Origin: Neorhizobium sp. NCHU2750
GTDB taxonomy: Bacteria; Pseudomonadota; Alphaproteobacteria; Rhizobiales; Rhizobiaceae
Direction of reading: 5' to 3'
Assembly (NCBI RefSeq): GCF_003597675.1
Contig: NZ_CP030827.1
Span: forward strand, 1,860,001 to 1,924,000
Length of the DNA stretch: 64,000 nt
In this document: piece by piece, positions 1 to 9,000 of the stretch
Layout: every line of letters starts with the position of its first letter
Numbering within the stretch: position 1 is the first letter of the stretch
The notes under the pieces: generated by a model
The model's input: only the letters and a program-made list of their open reading frames with translations
Databases searched by the model: none
Told to the model about the DNA's origin: nothing
Made by a program: the position numbers and the translations under genes

Positions 1-1241
1 TGATCAACGAGCGTATCCGTGAAGAAAGCCGCAAGGGCAAGAGCGCCTTCGCCGCCATCGACACGGGCTTCAACCGCGCCTATTCGACCATCATCGACGG
101 CAACATGACGGCGCTGATTGCCGCGGCCGTCCTCTTCTACTTCGGCTCCGGTCCTGTCCGTGGCTTCGCCGTGACCATGGCGCTCGGCCTGATCATCTCG
201 ATGTTCACCTCGGTCGCCTTCGTGCGCGTCGCCATGGTGTCGCTCGCCCGCCGCCGCAAGCTGAAGACGGTCGAGATCAAGCCGCTGATCCCCTTCAACC
301 CCTACGACAAGCACATCCACTTCATGAAGGCGCGCTTCTTCGGGATCGGCGTATCGGCCGTCCTGTCCATCGCGTCGCTCGTGCTGTTCTTCCATCCGGG
401 CCTCAACTACGGCGTCGACTTCCGTGGCGGCATCCAGATGTCGGTGAAGACGCAAGGCCCTGCCGATCTGCCGAAATTCCGCGAAGGCCTGAATACGCTC
501 GGCCTCGGCGAAATCACGCTGCAGTCCTTCGGCGATGCCAACAGCCTGCTGGTGCGCGCACAGCGTCAGGATGGTGGCGAAGAAGCCCAGACGGCAGCCG
601 TCACCAAGCTGAAGGATGAAGTTGCCAAGATCGATCCCACCGCAACCATCCAGGGCACCGACGTCATCGGCCCGAAGGTCTCGGGCGAACTTGCCGTCGC
701 CGGCTTCCTCTCGGTCTTCATCGCCAGCCTGGCCATGCTGATCTATATCTGGGTCCGCTTCGAATGGCCGTTCGCCGTCGGCGCCATCATCACGCTGGTG
801 CTCGATACGACCAAGGTGATCGGCTTCTTCGCCATCACCGGCCTCGACTTCAACCTGACGGCCATCGCCGCCGTCCTGACGCTGGTCGGCTACTCGGTCA
901 ACGACAAGGTCGTCGTCTACGACCGCATGCGCGAAAACATGCGTCTCTACAAGTCGATGCCGCTGCGCGAACTGATCGACAAGTCGATCAACGAGACGCT
1001 GGCACGAAGCCTCTACACCAATGCGACCGCCTTCCTCGCTCTCGTACCGATGGCGATCTGGGGCGGCAGCGCGGTGTCGAGCTTCGCGATCCCGATGGTC
1101 TTCGGCATCCTTGTTGCCGGCGCATCGTCGATCTTCATCGCGGCCCCGATCCTGCTCTTCCTCGGCGACTGGCGTGCCCGCCACCGCAAGGCAGCGTCGG
1201 CCGAGGCCGCTGCTACGCCGAAGGGCGCCAGCAAGGCCTGA
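1..1241 (+). CDS. secDF: Protein translocase SecDF fusion, C-terminal part (5' end outside window)
   Basis: SecD/SecF form the membrane RND-type motor that uses the proton gradient to pull exported proteins through SecYEG. The frame is open from base 3 with no start, so the gene begins upstream. The first ~70 residues are the end of SecD ([20 protein letters not shown] and transmembrane helices). After a basic linker (ARRRKLK) a SecF half begins near base 310 with [11 protein letters not shown], then GVDFRGGIQ and the SecF signature [19 protein letters not shown] near bases 885-945. Finding both halves in one frame shows a fused secDF, as is known for many Rhizobiales. The methionine at 105 is internal. 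A strong terminator follows the stop. Confidence 0.95.
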   Translation, partial: INERIREESRKGKSAFAAIDTGFNRAYSTIIDGNMTALIAAAVLFYFGSGPVRGFAVTMALGLIISMFTSVAFVRVAMVSLARRRKLKTVEIKPLIPFNPYDKHIHFMKARFFGIGVSAVLSIASLVLFFHPGLNYGVDFRGGIQMSVKTQGPADLPKFREGLNTLGLGEITLQSFGDANSLLVRAQRQDGGEEAQTAAVTKLKDEVAKIDPTATIQGTDVIGPKVSGELAVAGFLSVFIASLAMLIYIWVRFEWPFAVGAIITLVLDTTKVIGFFAITGLDFNLTAIAAVLTLVGYSVNDKVVVYDRMRENMRLYKSMPLRELIDKSINETLARSLYTNATAFLALVPMAIWGGSAVSSFAIPMVFGILVAGASSIFIAAPILLFLGDWRARHRKAASAEAAATPKGASKA

Positions 1242-1260
1242 GGCCTGCTATACGATTAAG

Positions 1261-1292
1261 AAAAAGGGCGGATCCGTTTCCGCCCTTTTTTG
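1261..1292 (+). terminator. Rho-independent terminator of secDF
   Basis: A 12-bp perfect stem (AAAAAGGGCGGA with TCCGCCCTTTTT) is closed by a short loop and runs into a T tract. It lies 20 bases after the secDF stop and before the YqaA-like gene. The A-rich left arm would let it work weakly on the other strand too. Confidence 0.85.
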
Positions 1293-1338
1293 TGAGCGAA
1301 GAGCAAAGCCAAACCGCCCAAACAGGATATCGCAGCTG

Positions 1339-1776
1339 ATGTTCGATCTGGCAGCCTATGCGGGCCTCTTCATCACCGCCTTCGTTGCGGCGACGATCCT
1401 GCCGATGCAATCGGAAACCGTTTTCGTCGGCCTGATCCTGACGGGCAATTATTCGGTCGCCGCCTTGCTGCTCACGGCATCGATAGGCAACACGCTCGGA
1501 GCTGCGGTCAACTGGTTGCTCGGCCGCGGCATCGAACGGTTCAGGAACAAGCGCTGGTTCCCCGCCAGCGCGGCGCAGCTCGACCGCGCGCAACGCTGGT
1601 ACCAGCGTTACGGAAAGTGGTCTCTGCTGTTGAGCTGGCTGCCGATCGGCGGCGACGCATTGACCGTCGTCGCCGGCATATTGCGCGAACCGTTTCCGAC
1701 TTTCCTGGCTCTTGTCTTCATCGGCAAGGCAGCACGCTATGCAGTGCTGGCCTGGATCACTCTGCGCCTGAGCTGA
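1339..1776 (+). CDS. YqaA-type (DedA/SNARE-associated superfamily) membrane protein
   Basis: A 145-residue hydrophobic protein with an N-terminal helix (AAYAGLFITAFVAATILP), a second region ending in GNTLGAAVNWLLGRG and a C-terminal pair of helices around GGDALTVVAGILREPFP. This pattern matches the short YqaA/DedA family, whose members in other bacteria affect envelope physiology and may move lipids; the substrate here is unknown. The start at ATG 1339 fits the family length; an upstream extension of the frame is overlap with secDF and its terminator. The 3' end overlaps the convergent methyltransferase by 20 bp. Confidence 0.75.
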   Translation: MFDLAAYAGLFITAFVAATILPMQSETVFVGLILTGNYSVAALLLTASIGNTLGAAVNWLLGRGIERFRNKRWFPASAAQLDRAQRWYQRYGKWSLLLSWLPIGGDALTVVAGILREPFPTFLALVFIGKAARYAVLAWITLRLS

Positions 1777-2422
1777 AATCGAACGGCCGCCGCCGGGAAA
1801 TCCGATAGACGGCTGCCGGCGGAATGTTGCGCACGGTCCCGCCGACGCGCACGGCCTTCAACCCCAGCCGGTCGAGAATGCGCCGTGGCACCGGGCAACG
1901 GGGGCCATAGGTGAACTGGTAGAGCGAAGCACCCGGCTTCAGATAGGCGAACACGCCGGCCAGGATCGCCGTCTGCTTGCGCGGCGACATGGAGAGAAGC
2001 GGCAGCCCGCTCACGGCAGCACCGGCCGCCTGACCGTCGAAGATCTGCGCCCGGCGCAACCGTGACGCGTCCATCTGCAGCACGCGGGCAGCCGGAAAGC
2101 GGCGCTCCAGCATCGGCAGGAATTCGTGGCCGTACTCGATCAGCGTGAGCTCGCTCTCTGCCACGCCGCGAGCTAGGAGCGCGCGGGTGAAGACGCCGGT
2201 GCCGGGACCAAGCTCGATCACCGGACCTGCATCCGCGCCGATCTCCTGGGTGATCAGTCTTGCCAGCGTCTGCCCCGAAGCGGCAACGGCGCCGACACGC
2301 AGCGGATTGCTGGCCCAGGATCGGAGAAACCGCCAGACATCGGCACCCTGCCTGTCGTCGGCGACGAGTTCCGGGCCTTCGGCCAAGGCAGTGCTTTGGC
2401 AATATGAGCGTAACCGGCGCAT
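1757..2422 (-). CDS. SAM-dependent methyltransferase, phospholipid N-methyltransferase-like (COG3963)
   Basis: A 221-residue class I methyltransferase. The SAM-binding motif I is clear (VIELGPGTGVFTRALL), with an acidic residue at the end of the next strand (LTLIEYGHEF). The segment before it (FLRSWASNPLRVGAVAASG) is characteristic of the PmtA/COG3963 group that methylates phosphatidylethanolamine in rhizobia; the substrate is inferred from family only. Start chosen at ATG 2422 because an ACGGAG Shine-Dalgarno lies 9 bases before it; ATG 2431 directly abuts that motif. It is convergent with the YqaA-like gene and its last 20 bases overlap it. Confidence 0.7.
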   Translation of the reverse strand: MRRLRSYCQSTALAEGPELVADDRQGADVWRFLRSWASNPLRVGAVAASGQTLARLITQEIGADAGPVIELGPGTGVFTRALLARGVAESELTLIEYGHEFLPMLERRFPAARVLQMDASRLRRAQIFDGQAAGAAVSGLPLLSMSPRKQTAILAGVFAYLKPGASLYQFTYGPRCPVPRRILDRLGLKAVRVGGTVRNIPPAAVYRISRRRPFDFSSGAE

Positions 2423-2607
2423 CGAGAACATCTCCGTCTTGTATGCCGTCAGCGGTAATCTGGTGAGTCCGCCTAGCAAAAGCAACGACAGTCGCCAATT
2501 GTCGCAAAATCAAGGCAATTTAAATCACACCCGCGCCCGCAATGGAACAATCTCGGCTCAACCTTAATTTACTCACCCAATGTGGATGCGCGTGAAGGAG
2601 GCACTTG

Positions 2608-3978
2608 ATGAGCGCGAATGCAGAGAGGATCGAGCAGATTGCAGGCGGGGACGGAGAACTGAAGCGCGTCATGGGGCCGGGGCTCCTACTGCTCTTCATC
2701 GTCGGTGATATCCTCGGAACCGGCATCTATGCCCTGACCGGCCAGGTGGCTTCGGAAGTCGGCGGTGTCGTGTGGCTACCATTCCTGATCGCCTTCATCG
2801 TCGCATTGCTGACCGCCTGCAGCTATCTCGAGCTGGTCACCAAATATCCGCAGGCTGCGGGTGCGGCACTTTATACCCACAAGGCCTTCGGCATCCATTT
2901 CGTCACGTTTCTCGTCGCATTTGCCGTGATGTCTTCCGGGATCACTTCGGCATCGACGGCTTCGCGCGCCTTCGCTGCCAATTTCTCCACGTCGCTCGGG
3001 CTCGATCTCGGCGCCTGGGGCGTGCCGCTGATCGCCGTCGGCTTCATTGCCCTCGTCGCCGCGATCAATTTTCGTGGTGTCGGCGAGAGCGTCAGGCTGA
3101 ACGTGCTGCTGACGGTCGTCGAACTGACCGGCCTGCTGATCATCATCGGCATAGGCATGTGGGCCATCTTCGGCGGTCAGGGTGATGTATCCCGTGCCTG
3201 GACCTTTGCGACCCCAGAAGGAACCGGTACCTTCTGGCCCGTCGTTGCAGCGACCACGCTGGCATTCTTCGCCATGGTCGGCTTCGAGGATTCGGTCAAC
3301 ATGGCGGAAGAATGCAAAGAGCCGAGCCGCATCTTTCCCAAAGTGCTGCTTGGGGGCCTAGCACTCACCGGCCTCATCTACATTCTCGTTGCCATCTCGG
3401 CGATCACGCTTGTCCCGGCAAGCGAACTGGGCGAAGGCGAGACTCCTCTCCTCAAGGTCATCCAGACGGGAGCCCCGAATTTTCCGATCGGCATATTTGC
3501 GGTCATCACCATGTTCGCCGTCGCCAATTCGGCGCTGATCAACATGATGATGGCAAGCCGCCTCATATACGGGATGAGCCGACAGGGTGTGCTGCCGGAA
3601 GTTCTCGGCAGGGTACACTCGGGTCGGCGCACCCCCTATGTGGCGATCGTCTTCACCTCGCTGCTTGCCGTCGCGCTGATCGTCTTTGCCGGCGGCGTAA
3701 AGGCGCTCGGCGGTACGACCGCCCTGCTGCTTCTCTGCGTCTTTGCCGTCGTCAATGTCGCGGTATTGGTTTTGAGGAAAGACAAGGTCGCTCACAGGCA
3801 TTTTCGCACGCCGACCATCCTGCCGATCCTCGGCGCAGTCACCTGCACCTTCCTCGCCGGTCCGTGGACCGGACGGGACCCGGTTCAATATGCGATCGCC
3901 GGCGCCCTGATCGTGCTGGGAACAGTGCTCTGGTTCGCCACGGTCCAGATCATGCGAACGGCAAACCAGGCTGCCTGA
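2608..3978 (+). CDS. APC-superfamily amino acid permease
   Basis: A 456-residue inner-membrane transporter with about 12 hydrophobic helices. The first helix carries the APC glycine-rich substrate motif (VGDILGTGIYALTGQVASEVGG), split here by family convention, and helix 6 contains TLAFFAMVGFEDSVNMAEE, the usual Phe-x-x-Phe-Glu region of cationic amino acid/polyamine carriers. Likely substrate is an amino acid or amine, not further defined. An AAGGAGG ribosome site at 2595-2601 is 6 bases before ATG 2608, which is better than the TTG just upstream. It is convergent with the HAD gene, 7 bases apart. Confidence 0.85.
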   Translation: MSANAERIEQIAGGDGELKRVMGPGLLLLFIVGDILGTGIYALTGQVASEVGGVVWLPFLIAFIVALLTACSYLELVTKYPQAAGAALYTHKAFGIHFVTFLVAFAVMSSGITSASTASRAFAANFSTSLGLDLGAWGVPLIAVGFIALVAAINFRGVGESVRLNVLLTVVELTGLLIIIGIGMWAIFGGQGDVSRAWTFATPEGTGTFWPVVAATTLAFFAMVGFEDSVNMAEECKEPSRIFPKVLLGGLALTGLIYILVAISAITLVPASELGEGETPLLKVIQTGAPNFPIGIFAVITMFAVANSALINMMMASRLIYGMSRQGVLPEVLGRVHSGRRTPYVAIVFTSLLAVALIVFAGGVKALGGTTALLLLCVFAVVNVAVLVLRKDKVAHRHFRTPTILPILGAVTCTFLAGPWTGRDPVQYAIAGALIVLGTVLWFATVQIMRTANQAA

Positions 3979-3985
3979 CCGGTCT

Positions 3986-4675
3986 CTATCTGGCCCGGAC
4001 GGACAGACGCCCTTCCACCGAGACGCCGGCTGCGACTGCGCCATAGTCGCGCATCCGGTATTGGCCGCCCTCGACGGGGTGGCTGTGGGTGGTGGTGATC
4101 ACCATGACTTCGGCGCCCGCCGCCTGCCCTGCGGCAATGCCGGCCGGCACGTCCTCGAACACCAGCACGTCTTTGGGATCGACGCCAAGCCGCTCGGCGC
4201 CCAGTCGATACCCCTGTGGGTCTGGCTTGCCCACCGTCACGTCCTCTGCTGAGACGATGAATTTCGGGATCGGAATTCCGGCGGCTGCCAGTCTTGCCTT
4301 GGCAAGTTCGAGCGGCGAGGATGTGACAATCGTCCAGCGCCCGTCAGGCAGGCTCCTCAGAAACTCGGCTGCCCCCTTCAATGGCACGACACCTTCAAGA
4401 TCGTCGATTTCGCCACGCAGCACCTTTTCCGCTTCCACCTGCGGGTCGACGCCCGGAAGGTTGAGATCGGTAATCGTGTCTATGCCGCGCCGCCCATGCA
4501 TGATGCGCAGAAAACCCTCCACCTCCAGCCCCATGCTCTCAGCCCACCGGCCCCACACACGTTCGGCTGCTGCCGTCGAACTGAGGATCGTCCCGTCCAT
4601 GTCGAACAGGAAGGCAGCGTAATCGCGTGAGGGCAGGACGGTCGTTGTGGAAGCGGCGGAAGACATGTCGGCCAA
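3986..4675 (-). CDS. HAD-superfamily hydrolase, sugar-phosphatase type
   Basis: A 229-residue HAD phosphatase. Motif I is AAFLFDMDGTILSS (nucleophile Asp and acid/base Asp), motif II TIVTSS, motif III Lys in VGKPDPQGY, and motif IV VFEDVPAGIAAG. The cap between motifs I and II is the small alpha-helical type of subfamily IA, as in YfbT/YniC-like sugar and 2-deoxyglucose-6-phosphate phosphatases. Start assigned to TTG 4675, because AGAGGAA lies 6 bases before it; ATG 4666 three codons later is the alternative. It is divergent from the SDR gene and may share its promoter region; substrate unknown. Confidence 0.82.
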   Translation of the reverse strand: MADMSSAASTTTVLPSRDYAAFLFDMDGTILSSTAAAERVWGRWAESMGLEVEGFLRIMHGRRGIDTITDLNLPGVDPQVEAEKVLRGEIDDLEGVVPLKGAAEFLRSLPDGRWTIVTSSPLELAKARLAAAGIPIPKFIVSAEDVTVGKPDPQGYRLGAERLGVDPKDVLVFEDVPAGIAAGQAAGAEVMVITTTHSHPVEGGQYRMRDYGAVAAGVSVEGRLSVRAR

Positions 4676-4815
4676 GGGAAGTTCCTCTCGCAAACGAGTG
4701 GGGATCGGTAAGGCCCCATGAGTAACCCGTCGGCACAACCGGCGCAAACCTCGGGATGCATTTTTCGCAAAGCAGGTTAAGTTCGCCATGGGATGAGAAC
4801 AATGAGGAGGAAACG

Positions 4816-5586
4816 TTGGCATACCCGTCTGCAGCATATCCGGATCTCAAGGGCCGCGGCATATTGGTAACCGGCGGCGGCTCCGGCATCGGCGCAAGCC
4901 TCGTCGAAGGCTTTGCCCGCCAGGGCGCCCGCGTCGCCTTCATCGATATTGCCGAAGCGCCGAGCCTGGCACTCGTTGAAAGCCTGACCGGTAAGACCGA
5001 TCATGCGCCGCTCTTTGTCCGCGCCGATCTCTCCGATGTCTCCGCGACACAGGCGGCAGTGCTCAAGGTGGCGGAAGCGCTCGGCACGCTCTCCGTCGTC
5101 GTCAACAATGCGGGATGGGATGACCGACGCGAGATCGAGGATATCACCGAGGACTACTGGGACAAAAGCCAGGCGATCAACCTGAAGCAGATGTTCTTCA
5201 CCGCACAGGCGGCAATCCCCTTCATCAGGGCGGCAGGCGGTGGTTCGATCGTCAATTTCTCGTCCATCTCCTACCTGCTCAACATGGGCAGCCTGCCCTC
5301 CTATACGACCGCCAAGGCCGGCATTGTCGGCCTGACCAAGAGCCTCGCCGGAAAGCTCGGTCCAGGCAACATCCGCGTCAACGCCGTGCTGCCGGGCATG
5401 ATCGTCACGGAGCGGCAGAAGCGCCTCTGGCTGACCGATGACGGGATTGCTGCCATGATCGACCGGCAGTGCCTCAAGCGCAGCCTCGACAGCACGGATC
5501 TCGTCGGGCCGTGCCTGTTCCTCGCATCCGATTCGTCCTCCGCCATCACCGCCCAGACCCTCATCGTCGACGGTGGCGCACTCTGA
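4816..5586 (+). CDS. Short-chain dehydrogenase/reductase (SDR)
   Basis: A 256-residue classical SDR. It has the NAD(P)-binding glycine motif TGGGSGIG, the structural NNAG, a Ser in the strand before the catalytic site (NFSSISY), and the YTTAKAG catalytic Tyr-x-x-x-Lys. The aspartate after the second strand (AFIDIAEA) favours NAD(H). TTG 4816 is chosen as start because GAGGAGG (4804-4810) sits 5 bases before it and the resulting length is typical; the upstream extension to 4756 lacks a site. It probably oxidises a sugar or hydroxy acid, but the substrate cannot be read from sequence. The divergent HAD gene may belong to the same small catabolic unit. Confidence 0.85.
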   Translation: MAYPSAAYPDLKGRGILVTGGGSGIGASLVEGFARQGARVAFIDIAEAPSLALVESLTGKTDHAPLFVRADLSDVSATQAAVLKVAEALGTLSVVVNNAGWDDRREIEDITEDYWDKSQAINLKQMFFTAQAAIPFIRAAGGGSIVNFSSISYLLNMGSLPSYTTAKAGIVGLTKSLAGKLGPGNIRVNAVLPGMIVTERQKRLWLTDDGIAAMIDRQCLKRSLDSTDLVGPCLFLASDSSSAITAQTLIVDGGAL

Positions 5587-5591
5587 ACATG

Positions 5592-5626
5592 AAAAAGCCG
5601 CGCGGGCATCGCGTGCCCGCGCGGCT
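5592..5626 (-). terminator. Terminator of the RND efflux operon
   Basis: Two perfect 13-base arms (AGCCGCGCGGGCA and its complement) flank a 5-base loop. On the minus strand the hairpin runs into five T residues, so it ends the pump operon whose stop is at 5669; on the plus strand there is no T run. Confidence 0.85.
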
Positions 5627-5668
5627 GAAGGCCAAACCGGAACTGGTGATTACGGCCGACCCGTGCGC

Positions 5669-8600
5669 CTATTCTGCTGGAGAAAGAGCAGGCGCAGTCT
5701 CGCTATTGTGTGCCTCGGGGGCCGGATGCTCACTTCCATGCTGGCGCAGCGGCCGGTTGCCGGTCAGCAGCCTTGCCAGGATGTAGAAGACGGGCGTCAT
5801 GAAGATGCCGAAGAAGGTCACCCCGATCATGCCGGAGAACACTGCGACGCCCATGGCGGCACGCATCTCGGCACCCGCGCCGGTGGAGACGACCAGCGGC
5901 ACGACGCCCATGATGAACGCCATCGACGTCATCAGGATCGGCCGCAGGCGCAACCGGCTGGCCTCGACAGCCGCCTGTAGCGGCTTGCGTCCGGCAAATT
6001 CCAGTTCGCGGGCGAATTCGACGATCAGGATCGCGTTCTTCGCCGATAGACCGACCAGCACCACCAACCCGATCTGGGTGAAGATGTTGTTGTCGCCTCC
6101 CGTCAACCAGACCCCGGTCAGGGCCGCGAGCACGCCCATCGGCACGATCATGATAATGGCAAGCGGCAGCGTCAGGCTTTCATACTGCGCAGCCAGCACC
6201 AGGTAGACGAGCAGCAGCGCGAGCGGGAAGACGATGAAGCTCGAATTGCCGGCAAGGATCTGCTGGTAGGTCAGGTCCGTCCATTCGAAGTCGATACCAG
6301 ATGGCAGCGTCTCCTTGAGGATCTTGGTGATTGCAGCCTCCGCCTGGCCGGACGAAAAGCCCGGTGCCGGAGCCCCGTTGATATCGGCGGCGAGGAAGCC
6401 GTTGTAACGGGTAGTCCTTTCGGGACCGGCCGAGGCGTCGACCTTGAGCAGCGCCGACAGCGGGATCATCTCGCCGGATTGCGAACGAACCTTCAGCTGG
6501 CCGATATCCTCGGCCTTGGCGCGATATTGCGCATCCGCCTGAACCCTCACACTGTAGGTGCGGCCGAAAGCGTTGAAGTCGTTGACGTAATACGAACCGA
6601 GATAGATCTGCAGCGTCTGGAATACATCCGTTACCGACACGCCGAGCTGTTCTGCACGGGCACGGTCGAGATCGGCATAAAGCTGCGGCACGTTGATCTG
6701 GAAGCTCGAGAAGATACCCGTCAGTTCCGGCGTCTGTGCCGCCTTGGCAAGGACCGCCTTGGTCGCCTGGTCAAGAGCCTCGTAGCCGTAGCCGGCGCGG
6801 TCCTCGATCTGCAGCTTGAAGCCGCCCGTCGTACCGAGACCGTTGACCGGCGGCGGCGGGAACATGGCGATGAACGCGTCCTGGATGCCGGCGTACTTCT
6901 GGTTCAGCGCCATGGCGATGGCACCGCCCGAAAGATCCGGCGTCTTGCGCTTGTCGAAATCGTCAAGCACGGCAAACACGATGCCCGAGTTGGAGCCGAC
7001 GGTGAAACCGTTGATCGACAGGCCGGGGAAGGCAATCGCGTGCTCGACGCCCGGCTGTTCCATGGCGATGTCGCTCATCCGCTTGATGACGTCTTCGGTC
7101 CGGTCGAGCGTTGCACCGTCAGGCAGCTGTGCAAAGCCGATCAGGTATTGCTTGTCCTGCGCCGGGACGAAGCCGCCCGGAACGGTATGGAACATGAAAT
7201 AGGTCGAACCGACGAGCACCAGATAGAGCACCATGACGAAGCTCTTGCGTGACAGGAGGCCGCCCACCGTCCGGCCATAGCCGTTCGCTGCCGCACCGAA
7301 AGCACGGTTGAAGCGGCGGAAGAACCAGCCGAGCGCCTTGTCCATGCCGCGCGTCAGCCAGTCCTTCGGCGCATGGTGATCCTTGAGCAGAAGAGCGGCC
7401 AGCGCCGGAGACAGCGTCAGCGAGTTGATCGCCGAGATGACCGTCGAGATGGCGATCGTCAGTGCGAACTGGCGGTAGAACTGGCCCGACAGGCCGGTGA
7501 TGAAGGCCAGCGGCACGAAGACGGCCACAAGCACCAGCGCGATCGCCACGATCGGGCCGGACACTTCGCGCATCGCCCTATATGTCGCCTCACGGGGACT
7601 TAGCCCGTTCTCGATATTGCGCTCGACGTTTTCGACGACGACGATCGCGTCGTCGACCACGATACCGATCGCCAGCACCAGACCGAACAGCGTCAGCGCG
7701 TTGATCGAGAAGCCGAAGGCATACATGACGGCGAACGTGCCGATGACCGAGACGGGAACCGCGATCAGCGGAATGATCGAGGCACGCCATGTCTGCAGAA
7801 ACAGGATGACGACGAGGACCACGAGCGCGATTGCTTCGAGCAGCGTGTCGAGAACCTTCTCGATCGAGGAGCGCACGAACTTCGTCGTGTCGTAGACGAT
7901 CTGGTACTTCACGCCTTCCGGCATCGCCTTCTGCAACTCGTCCATGGTTTCATGGACCTCATTGGAGATTTCGATCGCATTCGAGCCCGGAGCCTGCAGC
8001 ACGGGGATAGCGACTGCCGGCTTGCCGTCGAGCAGCGAGCGGAGCGTGTAATCGGCAGCACCGAGTTCGATGCGGGCAACGTCCTTCAGCCGGGTAATTT
8101 CACCATTCGCACCGGTCTTGACGATGATGTTGCCGAACTGCTCCGGCGTCGTCAGACGTCCCTGGGCGTTGACATTGAGCTGCAGATCGACGCCGGGCAC
8201 GGTCGGCGAGGCACCGATGATGCCGGCCGCGGCCTGCACGTTCTGCCCGTTGATCGCATTGGTAATGTCGGTCGCGGCCAGCGAAAGCGCTGCGGCTTTC
8301 TGCGGATCGACCCACACGCGCATCGAATAGTCGCCGGCGCCGAAGATCTGCACCTGGCCGACACCTTCGATACGGGCAAGCCGGTCCTTGATGTTCAGCG
8401 TCGCGTAATTGCGCAGATAGGTCAGGTCGTAGCGGTCGCTATCGGACACCAGATTGACGACCATGATGAAGTCCGGCGAGCTCTTGACCGTGGTGATGCC
8501 GAGCGCGCGCACTTCCGTCGGCAACCGCGGCTCGGCCTGGCTGACGCGGTTCTGCACCAGCTGCTGCGCCTTGTCCGGATCGGTGCCGAGCTTGAAGGTC

Positions 8601-8881
8601 ACGGTCAGCGTCAGCACGCCGTCCGAGGTCGCCTGGCTGTTCATGTAGAGCATGTCCTCGACGCCGTTGATCTGCTCTTCGAGCGGCGTTGCGACGGTTT
8701 CGGCGATGACCTTCGGATTGGCGCCCGGATACGTTGCCTTCACCACCACGGAGGGCGGCACGACGTTCGGATATTCCGAGATCGGCAGTGACCGCAGTCC
8801 CAGCAGGCCTGAGACCACGATAAGCACGGACAGGACCGCCGCAAACACCGGCCGGTCGATAAAAAAGCGAGATATGTTCAT
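5669..8881 (-). CDS. RND multidrug efflux permease, HAE1 (AcrB/MexB) family
   Basis: The 1070-residue inner-membrane pump takes drugs or other amphipaths from the periplasm and inner leaflet and exports them using protons. It starts with the typical MNISRFFIDRPVFAAVLS helix, has the two large periplasmic loops, and carries the paired Asp of helix 4 in GIVVDDAIVVVENVERN. The C-terminal half ends with helices 11-12 (GVAVFSGMIGVTFFGIFMTP). It lies 119 bases after the adaptor gene and shares its direction. No outer-membrane channel gene is nearby, so a TolC-type protein from elsewhere is expected. Control by the divergent LysR gene is likely but inferred. Confidence 0.93.
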   Translation of the reverse strand: MNISRFFIDRPVFAAVLSVLIVVSGLLGLRSLPISEYPNVVPPSVVVKATYPGANPKVIAETVATPLEEQINGVEDMLYMNSQATSDGVLTLTVTFKLGTDPDKAQQLVQNRVSQAEPRLPTEVRALGITTVKSSPDFIMVVNLVSDSDRYDLTYLRNYATLNIKDRLARIEGVGQVQIFGAGDYSMRVWVDPQKAAALSLAATDITNAINGQNVQAAAGIIGASPTVPGVDLQLNVNAQGRLTTPEQFGNIIVKTGANGEITRLKDVARIELGAADYTLRSLLDGKPAVAIPVLQAPGSNAIEISNEVHETMDELQKAMPEGVKYQIVYDTTKFVRSSIEKVLDTLLEAIALVVLVVILFLQTWRASIIPLIAVPVSVIGTFAVMYAFGFSINALTLFGLVLAIGIVVDDAIVVVENVERNIENGLSPREATYRAMREVSGPIVAIALVLVAVFVPLAFITGLSGQFYRQFALTIAISTVISAINSLTLSPALAALLLKDHHAPKDWLTRGMDKALGWFFRRFNRAFGAAANGYGRTVGGLLSRKSFVMVLYLVLVGSTYFMFHTVPGGFVPAQDKQYLIGFAQLPDGATLDRTEDVIKRMSDIAMEQPGVEHAIAFPGLSINGFTVGSNSGIVFAVLDDFDKRKTPDLSGGAIAMALNQKYAGIQDAFIAMFPPPPVNGLGTTGGFKLQIEDRAGYGYEALDQATKAVLAKAAQTPELTGIFSSFQINVPQLYADLDRARAEQLGVSVTDVFQTLQIYLGSYYVNDFNAFGRTYSVRVQADAQYRAKAEDIGQLKVRSQSGEMIPLSALLKVDASAGPERTTRYNGFLAADINGAPAPGFSSGQAEAAITKILKETLPSGIDFEWTDLTYQQILAGNSSFIVFPLALLLVYLVLAAQYESLTLPLAIIMIVPMGVLAALTGVWLTGGDNNIFTQIGLVVLVGLSAKNAILIVEFARELEFAGRKPLQAAVEASRLRLRPILMTSMAFIMGVVPLVVSTGAGAEMRAAMGVAVFSGMIGVTFFGIFMTPVFYILARLLTGNRPLRQHGSEHPAPEAHNSETAPALSPAE

Positions 8882-9000
8882 CTCTTGAGCCCTCTCCTGA
8901 GCGACTTTTTAGGCGAACAGAGCCCTTGCGCCCGCAGCGTCCCGCCACGGGCGACCAAAGGGTCCATAGTGTTGAAAGACCGCCTGAACGGTCCGGTTCG